The notes under the pieces: generated by a model
What the model saw: only the letters and a program-made list of their open reading frames with translations
What the model was told of the DNA's origin: nothing
Database searches by the model: none
In this document: piece after piece, positions 47,197 to 55,957 of the stretch
Position numbering within the stretch: the stretch's first letter is position 1
Layout of the letters: every line of letters starts with the position of its first letter
Position numbers and translations under genes: made by a program
DNA from: JACKII01 sp965202745
Lineage (GTDB): Bacteria; Pseudomonadota; Alphaproteobacteria; Bin95
Assembly: GCA_965202745.1 (NCBI GenBank)
Contig: CBDBCB010000018.1
Span: 1 to 64,000 of the forward strand
Length of the DNA: 64,000 nucleotides
Direction: 5' to 3'

Positions 47197-48084
47197 TCAC
47201 ACACGCACGACTGTCCGGGCCCCGAAAAGGCCGGACGGCCGGATCCATAGCATGCCCAAGATAAGGATAGCGGCAATGACACTGGCGCTGCCTGTGCCAA
47301 TCACCGGATCCAAGTAGCCCGCGGCCAAGTTCTCCGCGACACCCACCAATATTGCGCCGACAAATGCTCCGCCAAAGCTGGTGAGGCCGCCTATCACCAC
47401 CACCGGCAGCACTTTGGCCAGAACCAGCCCCATGCCAAAACCACCCAGGCCATCAATGCTCCACAGTACACCACCTGCTACGCACAAAGCCGCGGAAATC
47501 ACCCAGGCCAGCGCCAGGTACCGGGGCACGCTGATCCCCATGACAGTCGCTGCCTGGGGGTCATCCGCGATGGCGCGAACGGCGATGCCGACGCGACTGT
47601 AGCGGAAGAATGCCATGACGGCCAGTACGAGCAAAATGGCGGTCCCGCTCGCAAACAAGCGGGATGGGGGCAGCGGAATATCGCCAAGCCACCAAAGCTG
47701 GTTTTGAAAAGGAAATGGAATATCTCCCGGCACTCCCCCAAGGGTCAGCCCGGCTCCGCCCCGCATGAAGACACCCAGCGCCAGAGTGGTCATCACGACC
47801 GCCACCACCGGCCGGCCGATCAAATGCCGAACTACCAAACGGTTAAACGCGACAGCCAACCCGCCGAGCACTGCTAGTGCCGCCAACAACGCGCCAATCA
47901 GGGGAAGGCCTGCGATATGCATACCTGCGCCCGTCACCCGTGCGCCTATACTGACCCACTCGCCCAGGGAAAAATTCAGGACGCCGGATGCCCGGTAGAC
48001 TACGATGAAGGCAACGCCGACCAGCGCGTACACCGCGCCGGACAGAAGACCGCTAACCAGAAGCGCCAGGAAAAAATCCATCAC
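47197..48084 (-). CDS. Branched-chain amino acid type ABC permease LivH
   Basis: 295-residue inner-membrane permease with about eight hydrophobic helices. GAVYALVGVAFIVVYRASGVLNFSLGEW at the start and VLPVVVIGGLTSFGGAFVGAILVGVAENL near the end are LivH signatures. The other components (LivM, LivG, LivF, binding protein) are absent on both sides, so it is an orphan, probably left after loss of the operon. Frame intact. Twenty-four nt downstream of the asparaginase gene. Confidence 0.88.
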   Translation of the reverse strand: MMDFFLALLVSGLLSGAVYALVGVAFIVVYRASGVLNFSLGEWVSIGARVTGAGMHIAGLPLIGALLAALAVLGGLAVAFNRLVVRHLIGRPVVAVVMTTLALGVFMRGGAGLTLGGVPGDIPFPFQNQLWWLGDIPLPPSRLFASGTAILLVLAVMAFFRYSRVGIAVRAIADDPQAATVMGISVPRYLALAWVISAALCVAGGVLWSIDGLGGFGMGLVLAKVLPVVVIGGLTSFGGAFVGAILVGVAENLAAGYLDPVIGTGSASVIAAILILGMLWIRPSGLFGARTVVRV

Positions 48085-48108
48085 CCAGAGGTCCGCTGCT
48101 ACGCCGCC

Positions 48109-49101
48109 TCAATACTCGGCAAACATGCGGATGATTTCATCCCGGCTGGCGTTTGCAGCCAGGCCCAACATCAGCAGGATGCGCGCTTTCTGGGAATTGA
48201 GATTATCGGCGGCGATAAACCCCCGGTCATTCATGGCTTTGCGCTGGGTCACGCGGCCACTACCAGCGCGGGTGGAGACGACCACGCTCACGCCCTGGCG
48301 AACCGCTTCCTCCAATGCCGCCACCTCATCCGGGTGGCTCATGCCGGGGGCGAAGCTGGCGGCGACAATCCCTTTGGCCTTTGCCGCTACAAACGCCCGC
48401 ACCGCCGTGCCATCGACCCCGCCATAAGAGTAAGACACGTCCACCCGCGGCAGCGCGCTGAGGCCGCTGATGTTGAACTCCGTATCGGGCATGCGGCGGC
48501 GCAGCGGCTGGCGGTAGTAGCAGATTGCGTCCCCATCAGCATGGCCCAGCACGCCGAAGTCCGGGGTGCGGAAGGTCTGTAGGCGCAAAGTTGAGGTCTT
48601 GGTTACCTCCCGAGCGCTCTGGATCTCGTCATTTAGGAGGACCAGCACGCCCATCCCCCGCGATTGCGGCGCGGCAGCGACCCTGACGGCATTGTAGAGA
48701 TTAAGCGCTGCGTCGGTGCTTTCAGCGCTGGCCGGGCGCTGCGCGCCGACCACGACAACCGGTTGGCTGCACTTCAGCGTCAGGTTGAGGAAGTAGGCGG
48801 TTTCTTCCGTCGTGGCAGTTCCATGGGTAATCACTACGCCGTCCAGTGTCGGATCAGCGGCCACTGCCGCATGCACGGCATTAACCAGGTCCAACCAATT
48901 CTCCGGCCCAATCTCCGGCGAACCGACCGCTTTGTAAGGAATCAGCGTCAGGTCGGCAGCTTCCCGGACGATGGGAAACTTTTCCAGCACCTGTTCTACT
49001 GTCATCTTCTGCCCGCTATGGGCATAATCCAATAGGTCCAGCGAACCGAAGCCAATAGAGGAAATCGTACCGCCGGTACCGATGATCGCTACTTTGGGCA
49101 T
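48109..49101 (-). CDS. L-asparaginase
   Basis: 330-residue asparaginase/glutaminase family enzyme. The nucleophile Thr12 is in GTGGTIS, and the second active-site segment is HGTATTEETAYFL, followed by VVVVGAQRPASAESTD. No signal peptide, so cytoplasmic. It deamidates asparagine or a related amide. Co-directional with livH and leuB. Intact. Confidence 0.93.
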   Translation of the reverse strand: MPKVAIIGTGGTISSIGFGSLDLLDYAHSGQKMTVEQVLEKFPIVREAADLTLIPYKAVGSPEIGPENWLDLVNAVHAAVAADPTLDGVVITHGTATTEETAYFLNLTLKCSQPVVVVGAQRPASAESTDAALNLYNAVRVAAAPQSRGMGVLVLLNDEIQSAREVTKTSTLRLQTFRTPDFGVLGHADGDAICYYRQPLRRRMPDTEFNISGLSALPRVDVSYSYGGVDGTAVRAFVAAKAKGIVAASFAPGMSHPDEVAALEEAVRQGVSVVVSTRAGSGRVTQRKAMNDRGFIAADNLNSQKARILLMLGLAANASRDEIIRMFAEY

Positions 49102-49128
49102 GGGACTTCCTCCTGCCGGTTCAATAAT

Positions 49129-50244
49129 TTAGGCGGTTTGCTTGTCCAGTTCGGCCAGCAGCGCGCTGCCCATACCTACGGTGGAAACAAGGATGCCACC
49201 TGGGGTCATGATATCGCCGGTGCGATAGCCCGCATTCAGGACATTAGCAACTGCCTTCTCCACCATATCCGCATCCTCGCCCATGTCGAAAGAATAGCGG
49301 AGCAGCATGGCGAACGACAACACCTCAGCTATCGGATTAGCCTTACCCTGTCCGGCGATATCTGGTGCGGAGCCGTGCACAGGCTCATAGAGCGCCTTCC
49401 GGGCACCGGTCGTCGCATCTTCCGCGCCGAGAGAAGCCGACGGCAGCATGCCCAGCGAGCCGGTCAACATCGCCGCGCAGTCGGACAGGATATCGCCGAA
49501 CAGATTATCGGTGACGATAACGTCGAACTGCTTGGGGTTGCGCACCAGCTGCATGGCGCAATTATCGGCATACATGTGGTTCAACTGGACGTCTGGGTAT
49601 TCCTCGGCCCCAATCTTGGTGACCTCTTCCCGCCACATCACGCCAGACTCCATGACGTTGGCTTTCTCCACCGACATCAAACGGTTGTCGCGCTTTTGGG
49701 CGAGCTCAAATCCGACCCGGGCGACACGTTGCACTTCGTCCGAGGTATAAACCTGGGTATTGATGCCGCGGCGTCGGCCATCTGGCAGGGTTTCGATACC
49801 GCGCGGTTCACCAAAATAGATGCCGCCGGTTAGCTCTCGCAGGATCATGATGTTGAGACCAGCAACCAAGTCGCGCTTCAGCGAGGAAGCATCGGCCAGG
49901 GCATCGAACACCATGGCCGGACGCAGGTTAGCGAAGAGTTGCAATTCCTTGCGCAGGCGCAGCAGGCCACGTTCCGGCTGGATCTCAAAGGGGATGGTTT
50001 CCCATTTTGGGCCACCGACAGAGCCAAACAGCACCGCATCTGCCGCCATGGCGTCGGCCAGAGTCTCGTCTTTCAGCGGCGTTCCATGCGCATCAATCGC
50101 AGCGCCGCCGACCAGCCCTTCAGACAAGTCAAAGGAGACATGACGCCGTTTGTCCATCCAATCGATGATACGGCGGACCTCAGTGACGACTTCCGGCCCA
50201 ATTCCGTCACCGGGCAGAACAAAGATTTTTTTGTTGGCAGGCAT
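49129..50244 (-). CDS. leuB: 3-isopropylmalate dehydrogenase
   Basis: 371-residue NAD-dependent enzyme of leucine synthesis. IFVLPGDGIGPEV, the substrate loop RELTGGIYFGEPRG, and NLFGDILSDCAAMLTGSLGMLPSASLG with the metal aspartates are intact. HGSAPDIAGQGKANPIA is the family's C-terminal block. The start at 50244 gives a standard N-terminus, although its ribosome site is weak. leuC and leuD are not adjacent. Confidence 0.95.
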   Translation of the reverse strand: MPANKKIFVLPGDGIGPEVVTEVRRIIDWMDKRRHVSFDLSEGLVGGAAIDAHGTPLKDETLADAMAADAVLFGSVGGPKWETIPFEIQPERGLLRLRKELQLFANLRPAMVFDALADASSLKRDLVAGLNIMILRELTGGIYFGEPRGIETLPDGRRRGINTQVYTSDEVQRVARVGFELAQKRDNRLMSVEKANVMESGVMWREEVTKIGAEEYPDVQLNHMYADNCAMQLVRNPKQFDVIVTDNLFGDILSDCAAMLTGSLGMLPSASLGAEDATTGARKALYEPVHGSAPDIAGQGKANPIAEVLSFAMLLRYSFDMGEDADMVEKAVANVLNAGYRTGDIMTPGGILVSTVGMGSALLAELDKQTA

Positions 50245-50474
50245 TTCTAACAACGTTTCTGGTTCACGGGATAGGAGAACCGCATGTCCCATGAATTGCA
50301 TCAAGGTGCAAGGGCAGACGCTGCCGCGGCGATGTTACCTACTGGCTTTGAGCCTCCGGAGGCATATCCAGCCTGCGCAACATCTGCATTGGCCTGCCGG
50401 GAACTGTGCTAGTTTTGCAGCTCTGAGACGATACCGTGTTCCCTGGCCTATAGCGCCGCCTGGGTGCGGTTAGC

Positions 50475-51039
50475 TTTCACATCCAGGAAGGTAACATGGC
50501 TGTTTCCTGACCAGCGCTGGTTTGAGTTTTCGCCATCCCTTCGTTGCCTGCAAAGGCGTCTTGCTGCCCAGGGCTGATTGCGGCAGCGGCTGGGTGTAAA
50601 GCCAGACATAGCGAAGCAGCGTGGCTTCCAGAACCGCGCCGGATCGGAAGGGATGGCTCTGCAGAACCTCTTCGATGCGGCCATTGAACCGTTCGACCAT
50701 ACCGTTGGTCTGAGGTGACCTAGGCGGCGTCAGGCGATGATCGATATCGAGGGCGGCGCCCAGCGTGTCGCATTCATGCGCGCCTGTTGCGGCGCGCTGG
50801 CGCAGACCGAAGAGGCGATCCGTGAACTCTTTTCCATTATCCGGGAGTATGGGGCGGATCCGCATCGGGCAGGCGCGCTCCAGGGCGCGCAGGAAGCGCC
50901 GGGCATTGGCCGCTGTCTTGCTGTTGTAGACCCTGACAACAACCCAACGCGTTGCCCTGTCGATGGCCACGAAGAGGGAACGGCGGCGGCTCTCATCTGC
51001 CATCGGTGGCAGGTATTTCAGGTCGATGGGGATGGAACA
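50475..51039 (-). mobile_element. IS481-family element, copy 4a (internally deleted)
   Basis: Holds the left end and the DDE half of the transposase (from ADESRRRSLF to the C-terminus). At 51031 it jumps from transposase code (GGGGATGGAAC) straight to the outer end word GATGGAACAAGTAG. The N-terminal half has been deleted at a GATGGAAC microhomology. Right of it begins methyltransferase sequence. Confidence 0.85.
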
Positions 51040-51044
51040 AGTAG

Positions 51045-52057
51045 GTGACGTCCCAAATGTCCTGGAACGCGGTGATCGGCTACGCGCGAATGCAGGCGGA
51101 GCGGCTCGGCATTCAGAACGTACGCTTTGCGGAGGCCGATATTCTAACGCTCGGCGGGCTGGACCAACGCTTCGACCATATCGAAGCCATGGGCGTGCTG
51201 CACCACCTGGCGGAGCCTCTGACCGGCTGGAATGTGCTGCGCGGCTTGCTGGTGTCGGCCTCTACAGCCGCCGGGGTCGTGGCACCATCCAGGCCGCACA
51301 GGCTATGGCTGACGGCTTCCCGCATGATGCCGATGGGTTGCGGGCACTGCGGGTGGCAGGTATTTCAGGTCGATGGGGATGGAACCGGGTTCAAGAACTC
51401 GCGCACCACCGCCAGCAGATCATCCAGCGAGACCAAAAGCGTCTTGCGGAGGGCCACCGCGACAGCTTCCTGCGCTGGCGTCAACGTCGTCTGAAGGCGA
51501 TGGGGCGTGTGGCTGCGATCCTCCACGCTGGCACGCTGGCACCATTTCCATACGGTCTGTTCCGTGGTCCCGTGACGCTCGGCAAGAACCCACGCAGGGT
51601 CGTCACTGGCCTGTATGGCCGCCCTGATCTTCGGTGGCGTCGTCGCCTGACTGTGAAGCTTGATCACCATGTCGCTCTCCCATCCCGCGCCTCGGTCAAA
51701 ACACAGCGTGCCATGAAAAACGCAGAGTGACGACAGGCAATCCAGGCGCTGCCTGACGAGCATCCCGCGGCTCCGGTGCGCCGGGAGCTGGATTTCTACA
51801 CGCTATCCGGCGTGCGCGATGCACTGGCCCACGCCCAAGAGCACGACTACAAACTGCCGGAAATCAAGGCGATGCTTACCGCTGTCGACCTGCGTTTTCT
51901 GGGTTTTGAATTTGCGTTGACCCATGGCGCGGCCCGCTACCGACAGGCTTATCCGGATGACACCACAATGGCAGACCTGGACCGCTGGGATGCGCTGGAA
52001 CAGGGTGAGCCGAGCCTGTTCCACCACATGTACCAATTCTGGTGCCTGGCGGCGTAG
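51045..52057 (+). pseudogene. Class I SAM methyltransferase gene, cut up by IS481 pieces
   Basis: Piece 1 (51045-51350): SWNAVIGYARMQAERLGIQNVRFAEADIL...FDHIEAMGVLHHLAEPLTGW, then after a frameshift VGLYSRRGRGTIQAAQAMADGF and DADGLRALRVAG. Piece 2 (51734-52057): ELDFYTLSGVRDALAHAQEHDYKLPEI...GEPSLFHHMYQFWCLAA. Together they form the C-terminal two thirds of a SAM-dependent methyltransferase of the type often fused to TPR repeats. The SAM-binding start is missing beyond IS piece 4a, and piece 4b sits between the two parts. Dead. Confidence 0.8.
51351..51733 (-). mobile_element. IS481-family fragment, copy 4b
   Basis: Covers the transposase N-terminus (start at 51669, MVIKLHSQATTPPKIR) and the right end up to GACGA. 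It lacks the outer inverted repeat. Internally it has a deletion between two GGGTTCA words (GGAACCGGGTTCAAGAAC). Same orientation as 4a and complementary in content: 4a and 4b are the two halves of one insertion separated by host gene sequence, or two insertions. Confidence 0.82.
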
Positions 52058-52077
52058 CGCACGGCGTCACTCGGCCG

Positions 52078-52609
52078 TCACTGCCCCCGGATCATCCACA
52101 GGAGGGTGCGGTCGCGGTCTATCAAGTGATGCTTGAGCGCCCCCGCGCCATGCACGGCTGCCAGCACCAGCAGACTGTAGGCTCCCCAAATATGCACAAT
52201 CGTCGCTACGTCGCGCAGGGTCTCGTCGGGCGCGGTCAGGGATGGCAGGGTCAGCCAGCCAAACAGGTCGAGCCCGTTGCCGTCCGCTGTCGTCATGAGA
52301 TACCCGGCGAGCGGCACTGCCAGCACAGACAGATACAGCAGCTTGTGCGCGACCCAGGAAGCCACCTTCTCCCCGCGATGAAGCGGCAGGCTCGGCGGCG
52401 GGCGATTGAGCAGGTTGCCGGCGGCAAACAGCACACCCAGCAGTCAAGCTATTAGGCCCAGCGCCTCATACCATTGGCGGGAGGCATAGTACCAGGCATC
52501 GTACCATCATCCACCAACCGAGCACCACCAGCCCCAGGACCAGCAGCGCCAGGCTTGCGTGCAGCAGCCGGGCAGGCAGGCCGAAGCGCTCGACGGAATT
52601 TCCCAGCAT
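52078..52609 (-). pseudogene. Cytochrome b561, frameshift plus stop
   Basis: Membrane di-haem cytochrome b561. Start ATG at 52609: MLGNSVERFGLPARLLHASLALLVLGLVVLGWW with a haem His. The frame then shifts near 52505 (AWYYASRQWYEALGLIA) and a TGA at 52446-52448 precedes LLGVLFAAGNLLNRPPPSLP. HKLLYLSVLAVPLAGY and VHIWGAYSLLVLAAVHG contain the other haem histidines. It follows the YceI gene, the usual cytochrome b561-YceI pair. Non-functional. Confidence 0.82.
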
Positions 52610-52664
52610 GGTCCTTGCTCAGTGACTGGCGGATGCCTTCAACGATGATTTCCAACTCCACCAT

Positions 52665-53189
52665 CTAGGATGACGGCCCGACATTGCGGCTGATACCGAA
52701 ATCGCGCCTGTCGAACTTGGCGGAGCCTTCAAAACCGGCACGGTAGGTACCCCAGAGGTCCTAGCCCTCGCCCACCTTGCGCACCTGCACCGCAACTTCC
52801 TTCGAAACGCCGTGAATGGTGAATGTGCCGGTCAGCACGCCTTTATCCCCGGTACCGCTATAGCCGGTGCTCTTGAACGAGGCCGTGGGGAATTTTGCCG
52901 TCTCGAAAAAATCTGCCCGCAAGTGCTTGTCACGCAACGCGTGGTTCGAATCGAGCGAGTTCATGTCAATCTCGATGCTGACAGCCGGGTCGCTATTCGG
53001 AGCGTCCGCATCATAGTTGAACGTACCGGAGAACCGGTTGAACCGCCCGACCATGGTAGAGAAGCCCACATGCTGCACCCGCCAATGGATGGATGCATAA
53101 TCGGGGTCGATCTTATAGGTAGCCGCGGTGGCCAGGCTGCTCCAGGACAAGGTCAGGGCTGCAGCGGCGATCAAGAAAGCCTTGTGCAT
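52665..53189 (-). pseudogene. YceI-family periplasmic protein with amber codons
   Basis: Start at 53189 (AGGAG 7 nt upstream), signal peptide MHKAFLIAAAALTLSWSSLA cut after TAA, then YKIDPDYASIHWRVQHVGFSTMVGRF and FTIHGVSKEVAVQV: a lipocalin-like isoprenoid-binding YceI protein. TAG at 52761-52763 (KVGEG-stop-DLWGTYRAGFEG) and TAG at 52665-52667 (NVGPSS-stop-MVELEIIVEGIRQ) interrupt the same frame; the final strand VELEIIVEGIRQ lies past the second. Paired with cytochrome b561. Confidence 0.85.
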
Positions 53190-53556
53190 GAAAACGCTCC
53201 TGCCGGGACGCCGGCCACGATGAACCATAAAATCTCATACACCAGATGGCCCCGAACGGTTTGAATATCGAGCCGTCTTTAGAGTTGAGGCAAATTTTGG
53301 GGGCAAATAGTGCGCATTTATCGTCATACTTCGTGGAAACTCCAACAGTTGCCGAGCGCCACTGTACATCCCTATCGGGTGCCCTAATTGTAATTTTATT
53401 CCGATATTCTAATATGAAGCCGGATGCATTGTGGCTGCCTACCCGACTGCCGTTTTTGCTGGCCTTATTGCCGCGAACGCCAAGCAGTCCCAGCCACGCC
53501 TCCCAGCGCAGAATGAATATGCCTGCCCGCCAGGCGCAATCTCTTGGAGGTCTCAA
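53190..53556. other. AT-rich intergenic region
   Basis: No gene seen. Clearly more AT-rich than the surroundings between 53270 and 53420, as expected for promoters of the divergent YceI gene and of the small frame at 53557. GGAGG at 53546-53550 is a strong ribosome site for the latter. Confidence 0.4.
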
Positions 53557-53709
53557 ATGAATCCTGCTACCGAAATTGATGTGCACCCGACAACCGAAAC
53601 CGACGGCTTTCCGGGTATCAAGGCAGGCGGTATGCCGGGCGTTGAAGCCAGTCCGGTTCCCTCACCACCTGCCTGGTTATCCCGCTGCTGCTGGGACTCG
53701 AACTGGTAA
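53557..53709 (+). CDS. Short open frame with strong ribosome site, unknown
   Basis: 50 residues: MNPATEIDVHPTTETDGFPG then IKAGGMPGVEASPVPSPPAW and a Cys/Trp end. Not recognised. GGAGG is 6 nt before the ATG, so translation is likely. The sudden change in composition at the end suggests the frame is truncated or shifted and that this is the start of a larger lost gene. Confidence 0.35.
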   Translation: MNPATEIDVHPTTETDGFPGIKAGGMPGVEASPVPSPPAWLSRCCWDSNW

Positions 53710-53869
53710 TATTCTGCAGGTTGAACTGGATCTGATCTCTTGCTCGATACACCATGCGAATTACCGTCTCGGGATAGAAGTTATCGACGATGACAGAGAC
53801 AACAAATAATGCGGCGCCCGTCTCAGTCGACAGTAGTGTCGAATCACTGGTGCAGTCCGTTGAACCGAG

Positions 53870-53933
53870 AGAAACAGCTGAAAGTTGGTGATTGGCCTGA
53901 GGGGCGGCATATCACCAACTTTCAGCTGTTTCT
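53870..53933. repeat. Perfect 23-bp inverted repeat upstream of the CDF remnant
   Basis: 53870-53892 and 53911-53933 are exact reverse complements with an 18-nt spacer; the core word is CAGCTGAAAGTTGGTGAT. The right arm can be read as CDF transporter code (ITNFQLFLG), and the left arm ends a 34-codon frame. No T tract follows. Confidence 0.88.
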
Positions 53934-54862
53934 TGGTCCAGAAAGCCTGCCGACGAACGCCACCCTTTGGCTATGGCATGGAGATCTATTTCTAGAGTTT
54001 TGTGGTCGCCATCCTCTTGTTTTCCATCGGTGCGGGCATTTCCATTATCGAAGGCCTCGACAAGATCCAACATCCGCATCCGGTGGAAAGTCCCTACATC
54101 AACTTCATCGTCCTTGGCTTGGCATTTGTATTCGAAGGTTACGCGTTGCGAGCTGCCGTCAAAGCGATGAACACGCGGCGGCGGGCGGGTGAATCTGCTC
54201 TGTCTTATACTCGCCGGTCAAAAGATGCCCCATTGGTCGTAGTATTGTTGGAAGACGCAGGCGCGCTGATCGGTCTTTCCATTGCGGCAATAGCTTTGGC
54301 CGGCGCACTTGTGCTAGATATGCCAGAATTGGATGGCGCGGCTTCCGTCGCCATTGGTGTGCTACTCGCATGTGCGGCAATAGTGCTGTTTATTGAAACA
54401 AAAGCGCTTTTGATCGGTGAAGCCGCATCGCCGGGCATTCAGAACGGCATCAGGACCATCATCATGGCGGACTGTAATGTTTTGGCTATCAACGAAGTGC
54501 TGACCATGTACCTGGGGCCGGAGGATATTTTCTGCGCATTATCGGTGGATTTCAAAGACGAAGCCAATTCAGCCAGTGTTGAGGTATCGATTTCTGCAAT
54601 GGAACAAGCCATTAAGGCTGAATTCTCGGAGATCAAGCGGGTATTCGTCGAAGCGCAAAGCGTCGTCGGGCATGCGGCCGCATTGGCGGCCCAAAATGGC
54701 CCGCCCCCCTCTCTCAACCAAGCTGACAACCGCCGGACTGACGATGACAGGTCGACTTCGCCTTGGACTGTTTTCTTCCACCGATCCACGGAGCGAGCGG
54801 TCGTGGTCTGGATCGCCGCCATTTATGTTGAGGGCGCTGGGAAAAGTAAGCGCGCAGGTTGA
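53911..54862 (+). pseudogene. Cation diffusion facilitator (CDF) transporter, decayed
   Basis: Membrane metal-cation antiporter of the CDF family. KPADERHP and, in another frame, FGYGMEIYF are followed by an amber TAG at 53993-53995, where the family has Trp, and then SFVVAILLFSIGAGISIIEGLDKI. After GLAFVFEGYALRAAVKAMN the cytoplasmic domain reaches VFVEAQSVVGHAAALAAQ. The first membrane helices are lost near the 23-bp inverted repeat. A product from the ATG at 54002 would lack TM1-2. The tail overlaps the glycosyltransferase start. Confidence 0.8.
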
Positions 54863-55886
54863 ACCTCTGGTGCCGTTCTCAGAAGCTGTGATGCGGGTAT
54901 CCCATCTGTATTCCCGGCAGGCACAGCATCTGATCGGCCGTTATGAACCGGCACATTTGAACCCGTTTGTCGTCCGGGCCAGCAGAGCGCGCCTGCGGGC
55001 ACTGGTATCGCCATCGGATCTGGACGCGGTGATCGGTGTCGCGGCCTCCACATTGGTCAGCGCCATCCCCGAGCGGATGCCGGCAATCTACTTGAGCGAC
55101 GCCACATTCCGCCTGCTGCGGAACTATTATCCAAAATTCTCTGGCATGCCCGACGGGATCGCAGCGCGGGCAGATCAATTTGAGCGGGAAGCGATCGGCC
55201 GGGCAGACGCGCTGATTTTCTCCTCCCAATGGGCAGCGGACAGCGCTGTTGCAGATTATGGGGCCGACCCCGGCAAGATTACCGTCGTGCCCTTTGGTGC
55301 CAGCCTGCCGGCCATTCCAGCGCCGCAAGCGCGAAGCTTAACGGGCGAACGCCTCCGCCTATTGTTTATTGGCGTAAAACCGTACCGCAAGGGCGCAGCA
55401 ATCACCGTCGCTGCTGCGCAGTCCCTCCAGCAACGCGGGTTTAATGCTAGCCTGACCATTGTCGGATGCACGCCACCGGAAGACGTTGAGCTGCCGTCCT
55501 GGGTGACGAATGTCCCCTACCTGTCAAAGCGGGATCCCAATGACTTCCGCACGCCGGACAGACTGTTCCGCGATGCCGACCTTTTCATCCTGCCCACTCA
55601 GGCCGAATGCACCCCTATCGTGTTTTGCGAAGCTGCAGCCTATGGGCTGCCAATCCTTGCGACCGATACGGGCGGTGTCGGCAGTGTGGTCCAGGATAGC
55701 GTGACCGGCGCGCTGCTGCCGGAACTGGCGGATGGCGAGGATTATGCAAACCGTATCTGCGAACTCGTCGCCGACGAACAGCAATACCGGCAGATGACCG
55801 CCGCCAGCCGGAATGATTTCGAAACCCGCCTGAACTGGAATTCCTGGGCGGAAAACGTCATGGACGTGGCCAAACGCCTAGTCTGA
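54744..55886 (+). CDS. GT4-family glycosyltransferase
   Basis: 380-residue GT-B glycosyltransferase. LGLFSSTDPRSERSWSGSPPFMLRAL begins the acceptor domain. VVPFGASLP, RLLFIGVKPYRKGA and AECTPIVFCEAAAYGLPILATDTGG (the E-x7-E motif) form the donor domain. Likely builds a surface polysaccharide. The start is uncertain: ATG at 54744 or 54696. No other sugar genes are adjacent. Intact. Confidence 0.82.
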   Translation: MTGRLRLGLFSSTDPRSERSWSGSPPFMLRALGKVSAQVEPLVPFSEAVMRVSHLYSRQAQHLIGRYEPAHLNPFVVRASRARLRALVSPSDLDAVIGVAASTLVSAIPERMPAIYLSDATFRLLRNYYPKFSGMPDGIAARADQFEREAIGRADALIFSSQWAADSAVADYGADPGKITVVPFGASLPAIPAPQARSLTGERLRLLFIGVKPYRKGAAITVAAAQSLQQRGFNASLTIVGCTPPEDVELPSWVTNVPYLSKRDPNDFRTPDRLFRDADLFILPTQAECTPIVFCEAAAYGLPILATDTGGVGSVVQDSVTGALLPELADGEDYANRICELVADEQQYRQMTAASRNDFETRLNWNSWAENVMDVAKRLV

Positions 55887-55957
55887 CAGGTTGCCGAAAT
55901 AGCTCAGCAGCATCCCACTAGCAGATCGACTAGAACTCTAACGGCCGGTTAGCCGCC

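Noticed and set aside
52446..52448. In-frame TGA in the cytochrome b561 gene as a second selenocysteine codon.
   Set aside because: The residue is in a membrane helix (GLIA-stop-LLGVLF) with no redox motif, and the gene also has a frameshift.
52940..52960. TTCGAATC resembling a tRNA T-loop.
   Set aside because: It lies in the YceI coding frame and no acceptor or anticodon stem fits around it. No tRNA gene was recognised in the window.
13178..53995. Several genes are interrupted only by TAG (13178, 28569, 45625, 52665, 52761, 53993), as if amber were a sense codon.
   Set aside because: Many intact genes in the window end in TAG (for example at 3908, 5910, 41827, 43214, 6075), and most affected genes also have frameshifts. 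In a GC-rich genome single mutations of CAG, TGG, AAG and GAG yield TAG, so ordinary decay explains it.
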